Shown here: piece by piece, positions 52,866 through 61,467 of the stretch
How positions within the stretch are numbered: the stretch's first letter is position 1
How the letters are laid out: each line of letters starts with the position of its first letter
Source of the DNA: Paraburkholderia translucens
GTDB taxonomy: Bacteria; Pseudomonadota; Gammaproteobacteria; Burkholderiales; Burkholderiaceae
Assembly: GCF_020881035.1 (NCBI RefSeq)
Contig: NZ_JAJITC010000018.1
Span: forward strand, 1-64,000
Direction: 5' to 3'
Length of the DNA stretch: 64,000 nt
Position numbers and translations under genes: made by a program
Notes under the pieces: model-generated
The model's database searches: none
Told to the model about the DNA's origin: nothing
Seen by the model: only the letters and a program-made list of their open reading frames with translations

Positions 52866-53796
52866 AACCGGAGTGGCGCACAGCGTGTGCCCATAACGAC
52901 GGGTCCGGACAATACCCCGGAGCATCCCTCAGTTCGCTATCCTTAAGCACAATCTCGACGGCCCGTGCGAATGATTCCATCGGCGCCTCCAGACGGCCAG
53001 GCAGGGTCGCCCTGTGATGCGCGGCCTCGAAGGCATTCCACAGTACGGCCGCATCGCTGACAAGTCGATAACCTGCATCGAACGCCTGTGGCAGGTAGAA
53101 CCTCGTGAAGCTCCACTGGCTGCCCTCGGGATAGGCGGTCTGGTCATAACCATTCAGACACGTGGCGACATCTTCGACATTGCGAATGCCATGGAAAGCA
53201 AGTTCTTCGACCATCAGGCGCGCGACGATCTGCGTCTTGCCCGCGATCTGCAGCGCGCTCTTCTGGGCGAGCAGCTCCTGCTGACCAACGAGGAACGTGA
53301 ACAGCTTGATCTGCTGGCGGTCGAGTGCATCGTGTACGTCCCTCAGCCACTCGTATTCGTTTTCGTTGTAGCGTTGCGCCTCGTCGCAAAAAAGCAGAAC
53401 CGTCCCGCTGCCAGCGCGCGCAGCTGCTTCCCCGATCCGCAGCGAAAGCCGCATGCGTTTTGCGGGGTTGGTGCCCGCGTTCGGATCATGATCGCCGACA
53501 GCTTCCAGCAGGTTTGAAAAGAACGGCCCTTCTGCGTGCCGCGGTTTGTGCTCGCACCGGGCGTGATAGCTCGTCACTTTGGGATATTCCCTGGCAAGCA
53601 GCAGACGCACGTATTCTATCGAACGCGTCTTGCCGATTCTCGGAGCGCCATAAATGAGCGCACCCGTCACGCGATAGCGAAGACAGCTCACGACGAGCTC
53701 GTAGAACGATTCGATAGCCGGTGTGGCAATCCGGTAGTTTCCGGTGACGAGCGGGTGCAGCGACGGATCGACTGGACGCGAGACCTGAATCGACAT
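52819..53796 (-). CDS. tniB: TnsC/TniB AAA+ regulator ATPase
   Basis: A 325-residue AAA+ ATPase: Walker A GAPRIGKT (50-57), Walker B VLLFCDEAQ (133-141), then DVHDALDRQQIKLFTFLVGQ with the sensor region. Resembles TniB/TnsC-like ATPases that assemble on target DNA and recruit the transposase. GGAGGGAGGC before the ATG 53796. Its end overlaps the tniQ start by 47 bp in another frame, so the genes are co-translated. Confidence 0.88.
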   Translation of the reverse strand: MSIQVSRPVDPSLHPLVTGNYRIATPAIESFYELVVSCLRYRVTGALIYGAPRIGKTRSIEYVRLLLAREYPKVTSYHARCEHKPRHAEGPFFSNLLEAVGDHDPNAGTNPAKRMRLSLRIGEAAARAGSGTVLLFCDEAQRYNENEYEWLRDVHDALDRQQIKLFTFLVGQQELLAQKSALQIAGKTQIVARLMVEELAFHGIRNVEDVATCLNGYDQTAYPEGSQWSFTRFYLPQAFDAGYRLVSDAAVLWNAFEAAHHRATLPGRLEAPMESFARAVEIVLKDSELRDAPGYCPDPSLWAHAVRHSGYVQSRHATGRVLVHA

Positions 53797-53821
53797 GCCT
53801 CCCTCCTGTGAGTGGCACCTA

Positions 53822-55807
53822 TTAAAAGACCTGCCCCGTCCCGATACCAAACGTGCGCGGACGAACCGGTTTGACGGGAACTGTATCGGCGACCACGTCA
53901 GTCTTCTCCACTGTTTCCGCTGACGGCGTTTCTGGAATTGCGTCTGGTCCTAACGGGCCTGTCGGCGTTTTGGCCGTTGGTGCGTTTGCGAGAAGGCTCA
54001 GCGTCCGCGCTGCATCGGAGGCCGCCCTGCGTGACCTGCTTGCTGCTGCGACCTTGGTCTGTACGTAGGCGTCAATCGGATTTTCAGCGGGCATATGGCC
54101 TGAGCCCCTGCTGCTTCTCGCCTTCAGAATTTCCCTACGCAACGTCAGGTTGTGCGGCATCACGCGCCACGCACCTTGTGCATCAAGGATCCCGATCTCG
54201 CTACCATCAGCGAGGAAAGCACGTACGCAGCGCAGATCGTCAGCATTGATGTAGACGCGAAGCAACTGGCCAATCAGCTGGGCGCTGCTGGCCAGGACCA
54301 TGTTGGTATAGCGCACGCCGAACAGGTTAATGTGCGGGCGGACGCCGAGCGCAAGATAGCCGCGCACACGGCAGTGCCGCGCGGATTGCATCAGGCATAA
54401 CGTACGTCGGCGCACTTCGGGCAACCAGGCCAGCAGTTGCCCTCTTCCTCGAACAAAGAATTCCATCGCTTCGAGCGGCGTCGCGCCATTCAGCCCGCCG
54501 TGAGGCGTGCCGTGATAGCTTGCAATCGAATAAGTGATCAACTCGTCCAGCTCATCAAGCGACACATACAGGCGGAGACTACGTTTCGGGTCGGCCAGCG
54601 CGCGGCGCAGGTCACGAGGATGGGAGCCCGTGTAGCCTGGGAGGCGTGAGGACAGCCTGCTGGCGATTGTGCCAAAGAAGCGCTCGATATACGGGCGCTC
54701 GTCCGGACTGTGCTTCGGTCCTGCACTGACGACGCAACCAACGAACTCGCATAGTGCAGCCAGCGTTTCGCCAGCGAGGTTCGCCTTCGCATTGTCGAGT
54801 CGGATGCACTCCCAGCTGACGTAAGCAAGTTCGGGCAGGCGCTGTGACGCGAAACCATCCTGCGGCCGGCAGGCTAGTCCGGGGATGGTGAAGGCGCGCG
54901 CGGGCCGGGGTTCGAGCGCGTTCTCGATCGTCTTGATCACATCGTAACGACTGTATTCGCGGGTCAGCGCCAGGTGATAGCCAAGCACGACGCGCGTGCA
55001 TACGTCGATGATCACTAGCAGCCACACGCGCTCGATTTCAAACTCATGCTCGAACCCGAGCGGGTCGCGAACGACAACCTTCAGCCGCACATCGAGCCGG
55101 TGACCATCGAATTCGACTACCTGATACGGCCGCGTCGCCGCGGGAGCGGGTGCATCGTCGGTACGCGGTAGTCCCTTCAGCTGCGAGGCGCCGGCAGCAC
55201 CCGCTATCATTCCGAAGCCGCGCAACAGTTCCGCCTTCACGCGCGAGGACAGCGACCGGACCGCGCGCCCCGCAGTGTTGAACGGATAATCGGCGGCCGT
55301 CAAGCCCAGTTGCCGGCACTCCTGCAGAAATCTTTCGTGCAAGGCCCGCAAACCGTGCAGCCGGATCCCGATGCCGTCCTCGGAAGGAATCTGCTTGAGT
55401 GTCACGCGGCGCTGTCTGAGCTGCAGGACGAGCCAAGCAGCGAGTCTCGGATACCGCTCGAATAGCAGCGAAAGCGCACCGACGGCACCGCCCCTTTCGC
55501 TATGCAAGGTGACCGGCAGCAGGCGAGTATATTCCGTCACGCGGGCATGAGCGACAAGCGCACGAAAGCCGTATATCCGCCCGTCGGCATGCAGCGAGAG
55601 TGCCCTGTCGAGAAACCGGTAAAGCTGTCTGCGGTTGATTCGCGTAGCGGTCTCGATACTGCCTACCGGTTCACCGCTCGCGTAACGCTCAATGGCGTCG
55701 ATATGTCTCTGGACGCGACTGCGCTCTGGGGCGTCGAATTCAGTCCATGCGAGGGTCGGCCACGAGGCGAGATCGAGTGTCTGGAATTCAGGTCTGCGGC
55801 GGCTCAT
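53822..55807 (-). CDS. tnsB: TnsB/TniA Mu-type DDE transposase
   Basis: A 661-residue transposase. N-terminal HTH-rich part (about 30-200), then the DDE core: D234 (VEFDGHRLD), D338 (IRLDNAKANLA), E375 (RPYIERFFGT), the last two 36 residues apart. The following beta barrel and a long, Ala/Pro-rich C-terminal tail (VETVEKTDVVADTVPVKPVR) would contact TnsC. It starts at ATG 55807, overlapping the tnsA stop. It binds the paired end motifs and joins the 3' ends. Confidence 0.9.
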   Translation of the reverse strand: MSRRRPEFQTLDLASWPTLAWTEFDAPERSRVQRHIDAIERYASGEPVGSIETATRINRRQLYRFLDRALSLHADGRIYGFRALVAHARVTEYTRLLPVTLHSERGGAVGALSLLFERYPRLAAWLVLQLRQRRVTLKQIPSEDGIGIRLHGLRALHERFLQECRQLGLTAADYPFNTAGRAVRSLSSRVKAELLRGFGMIAGAAGASQLKGLPRTDDAPAPAATRPYQVVEFDGHRLDVRLKVVVRDPLGFEHEFEIERVWLLVIIDVCTRVVLGYHLALTREYSRYDVIKTIENALEPRPARAFTIPGLACRPQDGFASQRLPELAYVSWECIRLDNAKANLAGETLAALCEFVGCVVSAGPKHSPDERPYIERFFGTIASRLSSRLPGYTGSHPRDLRRALADPKRSLRLYVSLDELDELITYSIASYHGTPHGGLNGATPLEAMEFFVRGRGQLLAWLPEVRRRTLCLMQSARHCRVRGYLALGVRPHINLFGVRYTNMVLASSAQLIGQLLRVYINADDLRCVRAFLADGSEIGILDAQGAWRVMPHNLTLRREILKARSSRGSGHMPAENPIDAYVQTKVAAASRSRRAASDAARTLSLLANAPTAKTPTGPLGPDAIPETPSAETVEKTDVVADTVPVKPVRPRTFGIGTGQVF

Positions 55808-56439
55808 GATTTAGCCTGGACCGCAACAAAGCGCGTCAGAAACGACAGGCTTTCAGTGTGTAGCTCCAGCGACTGGATGCGACCGCACCGCAACAGTTCG
55901 AAGACAGCTGCGCGGATGAGCGCAGAGTCCCCAGTTGAGAACTCGCGCTCTATCGTCATCAGCGATTGAGGTGACACGACGAAGCGCTCGATCGCGCCGG
56001 GCAGCGAAGGCTTGACGAGGCCACGCGCGGCAACAAGTACGGGTAGCAAACGCTGCCAGTTTCCAGTCTACACGCGCGCAGCTGCCCTTTCGGCTGCATC
56101 AATGTGCCGCACGGCGAAGGCTTCCGGGTCGAAGTGAGGACGACTACGCGGGCGATCCGTCGCTGGTGTTATCTCCGATAGTACTACCAGGCATTCATGG
56201 TCATCAGACCTTACCCAGAAATCGACGACGCAGCGTCGCCCGTCGATTGTCATGAAGCCTGGCCGCTCACAGAATGTCTTTGCAGCAGGATCCGCTTCGA
56301 GCATCAGCCATGATTCGAAAGCGCTGCGCCTGTATAGCGTCAGACGTCGCCCCAGTTTCGGACTGAAGACGTCATAACGGTGCGCGCCGCGAGGACGCGG
56401 CAGCATGAGCGGCTCGAAGCTTCGCAAAACGTCGACCAT
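55804..56439 (-). pseudogene. tnsA: TnsA-like endonuclease interrupted by an in-frame amber codon
   Basis: From ATG 56439 the first 123 codons encode a restriction-endonuclease-like domain: FESWLMLEADP (E42, E48), VVDFWV (D73), CLVVLSEI (83-90), in the order of TnsA. A TAG at 56068-56070 stops it; the same frame continues 87 codons (GNWQRLLPVLVAARG, MTIEREFSTGDSALIRAAVFELLRCG) to 55804 with TnsA C-terminal helix style. Total length would be about 211 residues, the size of compact TnsA. One base change from Tyr would explain it. If real, cleavage at the 5' ends is lost and the element would transpose by cointegrate formation, unless suppressed. Confidence 0.72.
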
Positions 56440-56485
56440 GAGTACCACCTGCCTGAGGGTTTCATGGTCTAGGACGAACGTGAGT

Positions 56486-56532
56486 TGACGAATTTAATGC
56501 GCGCTGACGCGAAGTGGCAACTTTACTTCGCT
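56486..56532 (+). repeat. right end of the Tn7-like element
   Basis: TGACGAATTTAATGC (56486-56500) and TGGCAACTTTACTTCG (56515-56530) are imperfect copies of the inverse of the left-end 16-mer (TGACGACTTTACTTCG), the second matching 14 of 16. The two lie 29 bp apart. The terminal CTTTACTTCGCT is the exact inverse of the left terminal 12-mer. Confidence 0.7.
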
Positions 56533-56930
56533 GCGCAACGAAGTCACCGACCAGCTACGCAGCTATCCAGCGGCAAAGGCAGAGATTCCCGAGCTTATTC
56601 ATGTGAAGCACGTTTTCGTCAAGGCGGCTGCACGCGTGAACAACCGTGCAGAGAATAGCCACCAACCGACCCGCAGGCGAGAACGGCAAATGTGTGGCTT
56701 TCGCGATGCGCGTCGCACGCAGGCGTTTCTCTCATGCTTCGGACCGATCCGGCAGCACTTCGCGTTGCCCAGACATCTGATGAACGCAGCATGCCATCGC
56801 GCAATGCTGCAGCAGCGGCTCGCCAAATGGTATGACTGGACAGTCGCCACCGCGGCATCGAACGCCATGTGATAAGGATAACTACGTTTTAATGGCGTTC
56901 GTTGTTTGCACTCGTCAACTTGACAACGCC
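56529..56930 (+). mobile_element. IS6-family transposase C-terminal fragment with right end
   Basis: In frame: VTDQLRSYPAAKAEIPELIH, VKHVFVKAAARVNNRAENSH and GFRDARRTQAFLSCFGPIRQ, HFALPRH; ends after the coding region at an IS right end GTCAACTTGACAACGCC (to 56930) like that of the second copy at 62243. The N-terminal two thirds are missing. It begins right at the end of the Tn7-like element. Nearly identical to 61890-62243. Confidence 0.88.
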
Positions 56931-57105
56931 AGCTCGAGACCGGCAGGTTCAGACCGCTGCGGCCGGAGCCGGGGACAGCGGCGCGGTGGCGGGGTCCGTC
57001 TCGATCTGCCGCAGGGTCGATCGATCCTAGCGCCATGTTCGGCGAGTTTGACGTCGTATAATCGCCACATACAGTCGCATCGACCTCGCGAAGAGAAAAT
57101 CCGCC

Positions 57106-57819
57106 GTGAATAACCTGACGTCCCAACAGCCGCTTGCCGATGACGATTTCGCCCGTCTCGCCGCGTTTCTCGACTCCATCGGCGACGCAGCGATGAACAT
57201 CGAAACGCTCGATGGCTATTTCGTCGCATTGATCTGCGGACCCGACATTGTATTACCCAGCGAGTATCTGCCGCAGATCTGGGGCGAAGATTTTTCGTTT
57301 GAAAGTGACGGACAGGCCACCGAAATCATCGAACTGCTCATGCGTCACTGGAACACGATCAGCACGGAACTGCAACAGACGCTGCATGAGCCGAACGTGT
57401 ACCTGCCGGTATTGCTTGAGCGCGAGGATGGTGTTGCCTCAGCCAACGACTGGGCGCACGGCTTCATGCGCGGCGTACAGATGCGTCCTGCGAGCTGGGG
57501 TGAACTGATTCACGACGAGGACCGCGGCGGCCCGATGATCCCGATCATGATGCTGCATCATGAACACAATCCTGACCCGGAGATGCGGCCTCCACCGATC
57601 CCTGCGGAGAAGCGCGACGAGTTGCTGGAGACGATGATCGCCGGGCTGACTCACATCTACCGTTATTTCGAGCCGCACAGGCGGGCACTAGCCAGCATCC
57701 CGGCACGTGTGCCCCTGCGCCGTGAAGAACCGAAGGTCGGGCGCAACGAACCGTGCCCGTGCGATAGTGGCCGCAAGTACAAGCATTGCTGCATGGCCAG
57801 TTCACCCACGTTTCACTGA
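57106..57819 (+). CDS. YecA/UPF0149-family protein with SEC-C metal-binding motif
   Basis: 237 residues: the UPF0149 domain (about 12-190: LDSIGDAAMNIETLDGYFVALICGPD, PSEYLPQIWG, WAHGFMRGVQMRP) and a C-terminal SEC-C zinc motif PCPCDSGRKYKHCC. SEC-C proteins often bind SecB or ribosomes via zinc. The GTG at 57106 is the start of the first in-frame long reading. The two following genes are in the same orientation and close, so an operon is likely. Function unknown. Confidence 0.88.
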   Translation: MNNLTSQQPLADDDFARLAAFLDSIGDAAMNIETLDGYFVALICGPDIVLPSEYLPQIWGEDFSFESDGQATEIIELLMRHWNTISTELQQTLHEPNVYLPVLLEREDGVASANDWAHGFMRGVQMRPASWGELIHDEDRGGPMIPIMMLHHEHNPDPEMRPPPIPAEKRDELLETMIAGLTHIYRYFEPHRRALASIPARVPLRREEPKVGRNEPCPCDSGRKYKHCCMASSPTFH

Positions 57820-57847
57820 TCAGACAGCAGAGCTACGGAGACACGCA

Positions 57848-58201
57848 ATGTCACAGATCCCGGATGATGCAGATTTACCCCTGAACGCCAACGGGCCCGC
57901 CTACACGTCGATGCAGCATCGTGACGGCGTGCCGCTTTCCTATGTCGGCGAGAAACTTGGGCTCGCCATTGCGGATCTGCATCGCCATGCCCGGCACTGT
58001 CAGGGCGAACGTGATGATTTGCGCTGCACCATGTACCACCTTCTTGTGGCATACCTGGGACTGCATAACATGCTGGGCAAGGCGAACGACCGGACCCTGG
58101 TTGACCGGCTACTTGACGGTAGCAGCGAAAAGCTGGACACATGGTTGCGCCTGGTCGTGCGAGAGGGCGATGTGCACGGGCTCGCCGAACTGGGCAACTG
58201 A
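57848..58201 (+). CDS. hypothetical protein, 117 aa
   Basis: 117 residues from ATG 57848, acidic and helical: VGEKLGLAIADLHRHARHCQ, DLRCTMYHLLVAYLGLHNML, RLLDGSSEKLDTWLRLVVRE. No domain is recognised. It lies between the YecA-type gene (28 bp) and the DUF6398 gene (14 bp), so all three are probably transcribed together. Confidence 0.65.
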   Translation: MSQIPDDADLPLNANGPAYTSMQHRDGVPLSYVGEKLGLAIADLHRHARHCQGERDDLRCTMYHLLVAYLGLHNMLGKANDRTLVDRLLDGSSEKLDTWLRLVVREGDVHGLAELGN

Positions 58202-58215
58202 CTCATACGGATTGT

Positions 58216-58743
58216 ATGAATTCCACGAATTCAACCTTTGACGGCGAGCGTGTGCCGGTCGCCATGCGAGAGCGGTATCGCGAGATCACTGCGCTGACGG
58301 ACGCCTTTTGCATACAACACCTGACCGACGAATACCGCGACCTTTGCCGGCGTCTCGTTGCCACCCTGTGCCGCAAGCGGCCATCGCCACTGGTGACCGG
58401 TCCGGCACGCTCCTGGGCCTGCGGTGTGACCTACGCGATCGGACGCATCAATTTCCTCTTCGACAAATCCCAGAAACCCCACATGCGCGCCGATGCGCTG
58501 TGCCAGCACTTCGAGTTGAGCACCCAGACCGGTTCGGCCCGCTCCGGAGCAATCCTCAACCTTTTGAAAATCGGCCAGCTCGACCCTCGCTGGTCACTTC
58601 CCAGTCAGCTCGCCAGAAATCCGCTCGCCTGGCTCATCGAGATTGACGGCCTCGTCGTTGACGCGCGTCGCATCCCGCGCTATTTGCAGGAAGAAGCCTT
58701 CCGCCTGGGCGTCATCCCATTCGTTCCAGACGAAGACCAGTAG
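58216..58743 (+). CDS. DUF6398-domain protein
   Basis: 175 residues: VPVAMRERYREITALTDAFC, RLVATLCRKRPSPLVTGPAR, SWACGVTYAIGRINFLFDKS, PHMRADALCQHFELSTQTGS, DPRWSLPSQLARNPLAWLIE. This matches the DUF6398 family, found in many bacteria, often in defence- or stress-linked neighbourhoods. Function unknown. Spans almost the entire family length. Confidence 0.82.
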   Translation: MNSTNSTFDGERVPVAMRERYREITALTDAFCIQHLTDEYRDLCRRLVATLCRKRPSPLVTGPARSWACGVTYAIGRINFLFDKSQKPHMRADALCQHFELSTQTGSARSGAILNLLKIGQLDPRWSLPSQLARNPLAWLIEIDGLVVDARRIPRYLQEEAFRLGVIPFVPDEDQ

Positions 58744-58914
58744 CTCACGGCAAATTCCGGACTCCGCTTGTATGCCGCCTACGACGTAGCAATTCCTCGG
58801 GCTTGGTCGGGTTCGCCGCCCTCTGGGCGCTTCGTCAGCCCAGTAACTCAGGCTAAACGTGCTTTATTTTCCGTTTCCTGAAGCGCCCCCTTCTCGTGCC
58901 TCTGCAGCGAGTTG

Positions 58915-59155
58915 TCTTGGCAAGGACGTCGACGCCGCGATCGGTGAATTGAAGAAGCTGTTCGCCGACGAACCGCGCGTGCTGAGCGGAGCCACGCGCG
59001 CCGATCGTCACTGTGTCGGACCATCTGGACGATGGCGGTGCGACGCTGCCCATCGCGGCGTGGGTACGCACGCCGGACGCGTCGCGCACGAGCGGCGGCC
59101 TGAATGAGCATGCCCAGGCCGCGCTTGAACAGGCTGGCTGCCCGGTTGCCGCTTA
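58915..59155 (+). pseudogene. MscS-type mechanosensitive channel C-terminal fragment, frameshifted
   Basis: Frame 1 reads GKDVDAAIGELKKLFADEPR, VLSGATRA; at about 59000 another frame continues as APIVTVSDHLDDGGATLPIA, AWVRTPDASRTSGGLNEHAQ, AALEQAGCPVAA to a TAG at 59153. This is the cytoplasmic alpha/beta C-terminal part of MscS-like channels (PVLVADLGDSSVNL-type strand, then WVRTPD). The membrane part is gone and a frameshift breaks the rest. Confidence 0.7.
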
Positions 59156-59307
59156 GCTTGCCGCGTGGTCTTAACTGGGACATCTTCCGCGGTCCTGCAG
59201 GTATAGGGCGCGGGTGCATCTTGCAACGAAGGGTCGCGCTGCCCCGCGAAGGCCGCTGCAGCTAGACTCTACTCGTTCTGACTTTGGTTCGACGGCGAGG
59301 TACCGAC

Positions 59308-60414
59308 TCAATTGGAGCGCGGATGAGCGAGGAAGAATCTCACCATTTCCGCGGCGGCGTCGGGGCCGGAGGAGTCGGTGTACGAACCGCGCTGACTGCC
59401 GCCGGCCCACGCGTGCCCCGCGCCGTGGATCGACCACGACTCCGCTTCGACGCCGTTGTCCGCGACGTGCCGCTGCTGCGTGTAGGCACGCCGGCCGCTG
59501 GCGGCGCCAGATTGCGCGCTGACTGTGGTGGTGCCGGCATTGAAGGGCGCGACGAGCTCCGCCGCATTCGACGGATGCACTGTCGCGTCAGCGTCGCCAT
59601 GGAACACGATGAGCGGACGTTGCGGCGCGCCACGCGCGCGATTGCGTTGCGCCTTGCCGCCCTTCATCGCGCCGAGCGCTGAGGGCAAGTCCTTTGCGCA
59701 GCCGTAGGCGAGGCCCGAATGCACGCCGGCCGCAGCATAAAGATCTGGCGAAGTTTTCAGCATGATGTCCGCCATCGCGCCGCCCGCCGACAGCCCCGCC
59801 ACATATACGCGTGCCGGATCCACACGATAGCGTCCCATCACCTCTCGCGTGATGCCGGTGATCAACGACGGCTCGCCCTGGTCGCGCACCTGGTCGGCAG
59901 GCCTGAACCAGTTCCAACATTTCGAATGATTGGCCGCTTGCGCCTGATTCGGATATACGACGATAAAGCCGTGACGCTCAGCCATTTCGTTCATGCGCGT
60001 GCCGGCGGCAAAGTCGTCGGCGCTCTGCGTGCAGCCGTGCAGCATGACAATCAGCGGCAACGGTTCGCTGTTGTAGACCGCCGGCACGTAGAGCTTGTAC
60101 TGGCGTTGTCCGGCTGCGTTGGTGAACGTGTGCGTGCTGAAGGTGCCTGGCGTGTCGGCGTCGAAAGTCGGCGCGGCTGGCGCACGCGGAGCGGTGCGCG
60201 CCTGGGTTTGCGTTTGCGCCTGCGTCCAAGCTTGCGCCCATTCGCCGGCCTTCGACGGCGTGCGCGACGTTCGCGGATGGTCCGTGTACGCCTGGTTCGC
60301 GTTGCAACCCGAGAGTGCGCGCTGTACCGCTGCGGTCGCTTCCTGCGGGCCCTTCGTGCGCAACAGATCGAAGGCGTCTGTCATCGATTTCAGGAAATCT
60401 TCATTCATCTTCAT
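59308..60414 (-). CDS. PHB depolymerase-family esterase
   Basis: A 368-residue alpha/beta hydrolase without a clear signal peptide. Nucleophile S209 in GLSAGG, an Asp in HGDADATVHP and a His in HGAGHAWAGG complete the triad; LHGCTQSADDF (oxyanion region) is typical of the intracellular PHB depolymerase family PF10503. The first 80 residues are charged and Gln-rich (TQAQTQTQARTAPRAP), possibly a granule-binding region. Adjacent to the CopG-like gene on the same strand, as in other Burkholderia. Degrades polyhydroxybutyrate or oligomers. Confidence 0.85.
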   Translation of the reverse strand: MKMNEDFLKSMTDAFDLLRTKGPQEATAAVQRALSGCNANQAYTDHPRTSRTPSKAGEWAQAWTQAQTQTQARTAPRAPAAPTFDADTPGTFSTHTFTNAAGQRQYKLYVPAVYNSEPLPLIVMLHGCTQSADDFAAGTRMNEMAERHGFIVVYPNQAQAANHSKCWNWFRPADQVRDQGEPSLITGITREVMGRYRVDPARVYVAGLSAGGAMADIMLKTSPDLYAAAGVHSGLAYGCAKDLPSALGAMKGGKAQRNRARGAPQRPLIVFHGDADATVHPSNAAELVAPFNAGTTTVSAQSGAASGRRAYTQQRHVADNGVEAESWSIHGAGHAWAGGSQRGSYTDSSGPDAAAEMVRFFLAHPRSN

Positions 60415-60501
60415 GATGGCTGCATTTACCTTGTGGGGCGTGGTGAGCGAGTCGACCGATGAGTCACCGCTTCAGCCACGGCAGTGAGTCGAGGGTCGCG
60501 T

Positions 60502-60927
60502 CTAACTGATGCGGCCGGCAAGCGCCGCCTTGACCGCGGGCGATGCGTGAAAGGCGCCGAGCACTACCACCGATGCAACCGTGGCCGCCGCGAGTTCGGG
60601 CGGCACATCGGCTGCGATGCTGGCGAGCCCGAGCACATGAATGTCAAGTTGTTCGTGAGCGGCCTGAGCGGCTTCGAGATCCTGCCGCGAGAAGTGCTGC
60701 ACGCCGAGTACCATGGCGCGCCGGGTCACCGTCTCCGTGACGACCTGTGCATGTAGCGCGAGCTGGTTGCGGATCGCAGTGCGGATCAGGTCGGTGCGGT
60801 TCGAATAAAAGCCTTCTTCGACCAGTAGATCGATCTGGCCAAGGTCAATCGGGCCCAGGTTGATGGTGATTTTCTCGGTCTCGCCGCCTTTGGGGCGCGA
60901 ACTGCCGACGAGGTTGAGTTTAGGCAT
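60502..60927 (-). CDS. CopG-family ribbon-helix-helix protein
   Basis: 141 residues from ATG 60927 (GGAGGG upstream). The RHH domain is KITINLGPIDLGQIDLLVEE, GFYSNRTDLIRTAIRNQLAL; the rest is alpha-helical and Ala-rich (LEAAQAAHEQLDIHVLGLAS). It lies upstream of the PHB esterase gene (87 bp) on the same strand, so it may control it. C-terminal extension beyond 60 residues is longer than in plasmid CopG. Confidence 0.82.
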   Translation of the reverse strand: MPKLNLVGSSRPKGGETEKITINLGPIDLGQIDLLVEEGFYSNRTDLIRTAIRNQLALHAQVVTETVTRRAMVLGVQHFSRQDLEAAQAAHEQLDIHVLGLASIAADVPPELAAATVASVVVLGAFHASPAVKAALAGRIS

Positions 60928-61467
60928 TGGCCCTCCAGTAGCCATCTCATAGCCATCCGATGAACATCCATGCAGATGGTTATACGCCTCTGGATACGGC
61001 GCGGTCAATGGAGAAAAACAGGGTTCGTACAGAGGCGAGTGCGGGGTCCCGGCTCAGCGGCATCGCCTGGCGGCCTCTCTGACGCTGATCCCTCTTTATG
61101 GGTGCGATGTCGATCTTCGAAAGAACAAGCCCGGCGATTCCCCATTTCAAGACTTTTCATACCGCGGAGTTCTGTTGACGCACCGCCGCGGCCGGATAAA
61201 GGCACTGCCTTGTTGGTCAAGGCTCCGCCGAATTGCTCGGCGGTCATCTTCATCCTGGTGGGTACGGCTATCACGTCGTTCAGCCCTTTCTGGGCCTATG
61301 CCTACTCCAGGCGATGTACGAGCTTGCGCGCCCCAATCGCGACGTCCAGGATCCAAGCTGCTTGTGCGTATCGCATGAGGCGTACTCGGCCACTATGCGA
61401 CATTGGGATTTGCTCAAACAAATGGCGGAAGCCCGGCGCGGACCTGACACGAAATAACTTCCGAAGG
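60928..61467. other. gap with unassigned open frames
   Basis: On the plus strand a frame from about 61200 to 61457 reads AELLGGHLHPGGYGYHVVQP, FLGLCLLQAMYELARPNRDV, WDLLKQMAEARRG and looks protein-like, but I cannot assign it; it may be the 3' end of a broken gene. The rest shows nothing clear. Confidence 0.35.

Larger units (their letters stand above)
52030..56532 (-). mobile_element. compact Tn7-like transposon (tnsA-tnsB-tnsC-tniQ), ~4.5 kb
   Basis: Four minus-strand genes in order tnsA, tnsB/tniA, tnsC/tniB, tniQ, closely packed: tnsA and tnsB overlap as ATGA, tniB begins 25 bp after tnsB, tniQ overlaps tniB. Bounded by paired motifs in inverted orientation (12-bp terminal match AGCGAAGTAAAG at 52030-52041 and CTTTACTTCGCT at 56521-56532). 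No cargo gene and no CRISPR array is present. The usual TGT...ACA tips and a 5-bp target duplication are not seen, and tnsA has an amber codon, so the exact tips are uncertain. The right end lies at an IS6 transposase fragment. Confidence 0.8.

Noticed and set aside
52161..56439. Tn5053/Tn402 mercury-type transposon (tniABQR)
   Set aside because: A TnsA-like endonuclease gene overlaps the transposase start and there is no resolvase gene tniR; gene order is that of Tn7-like elements.
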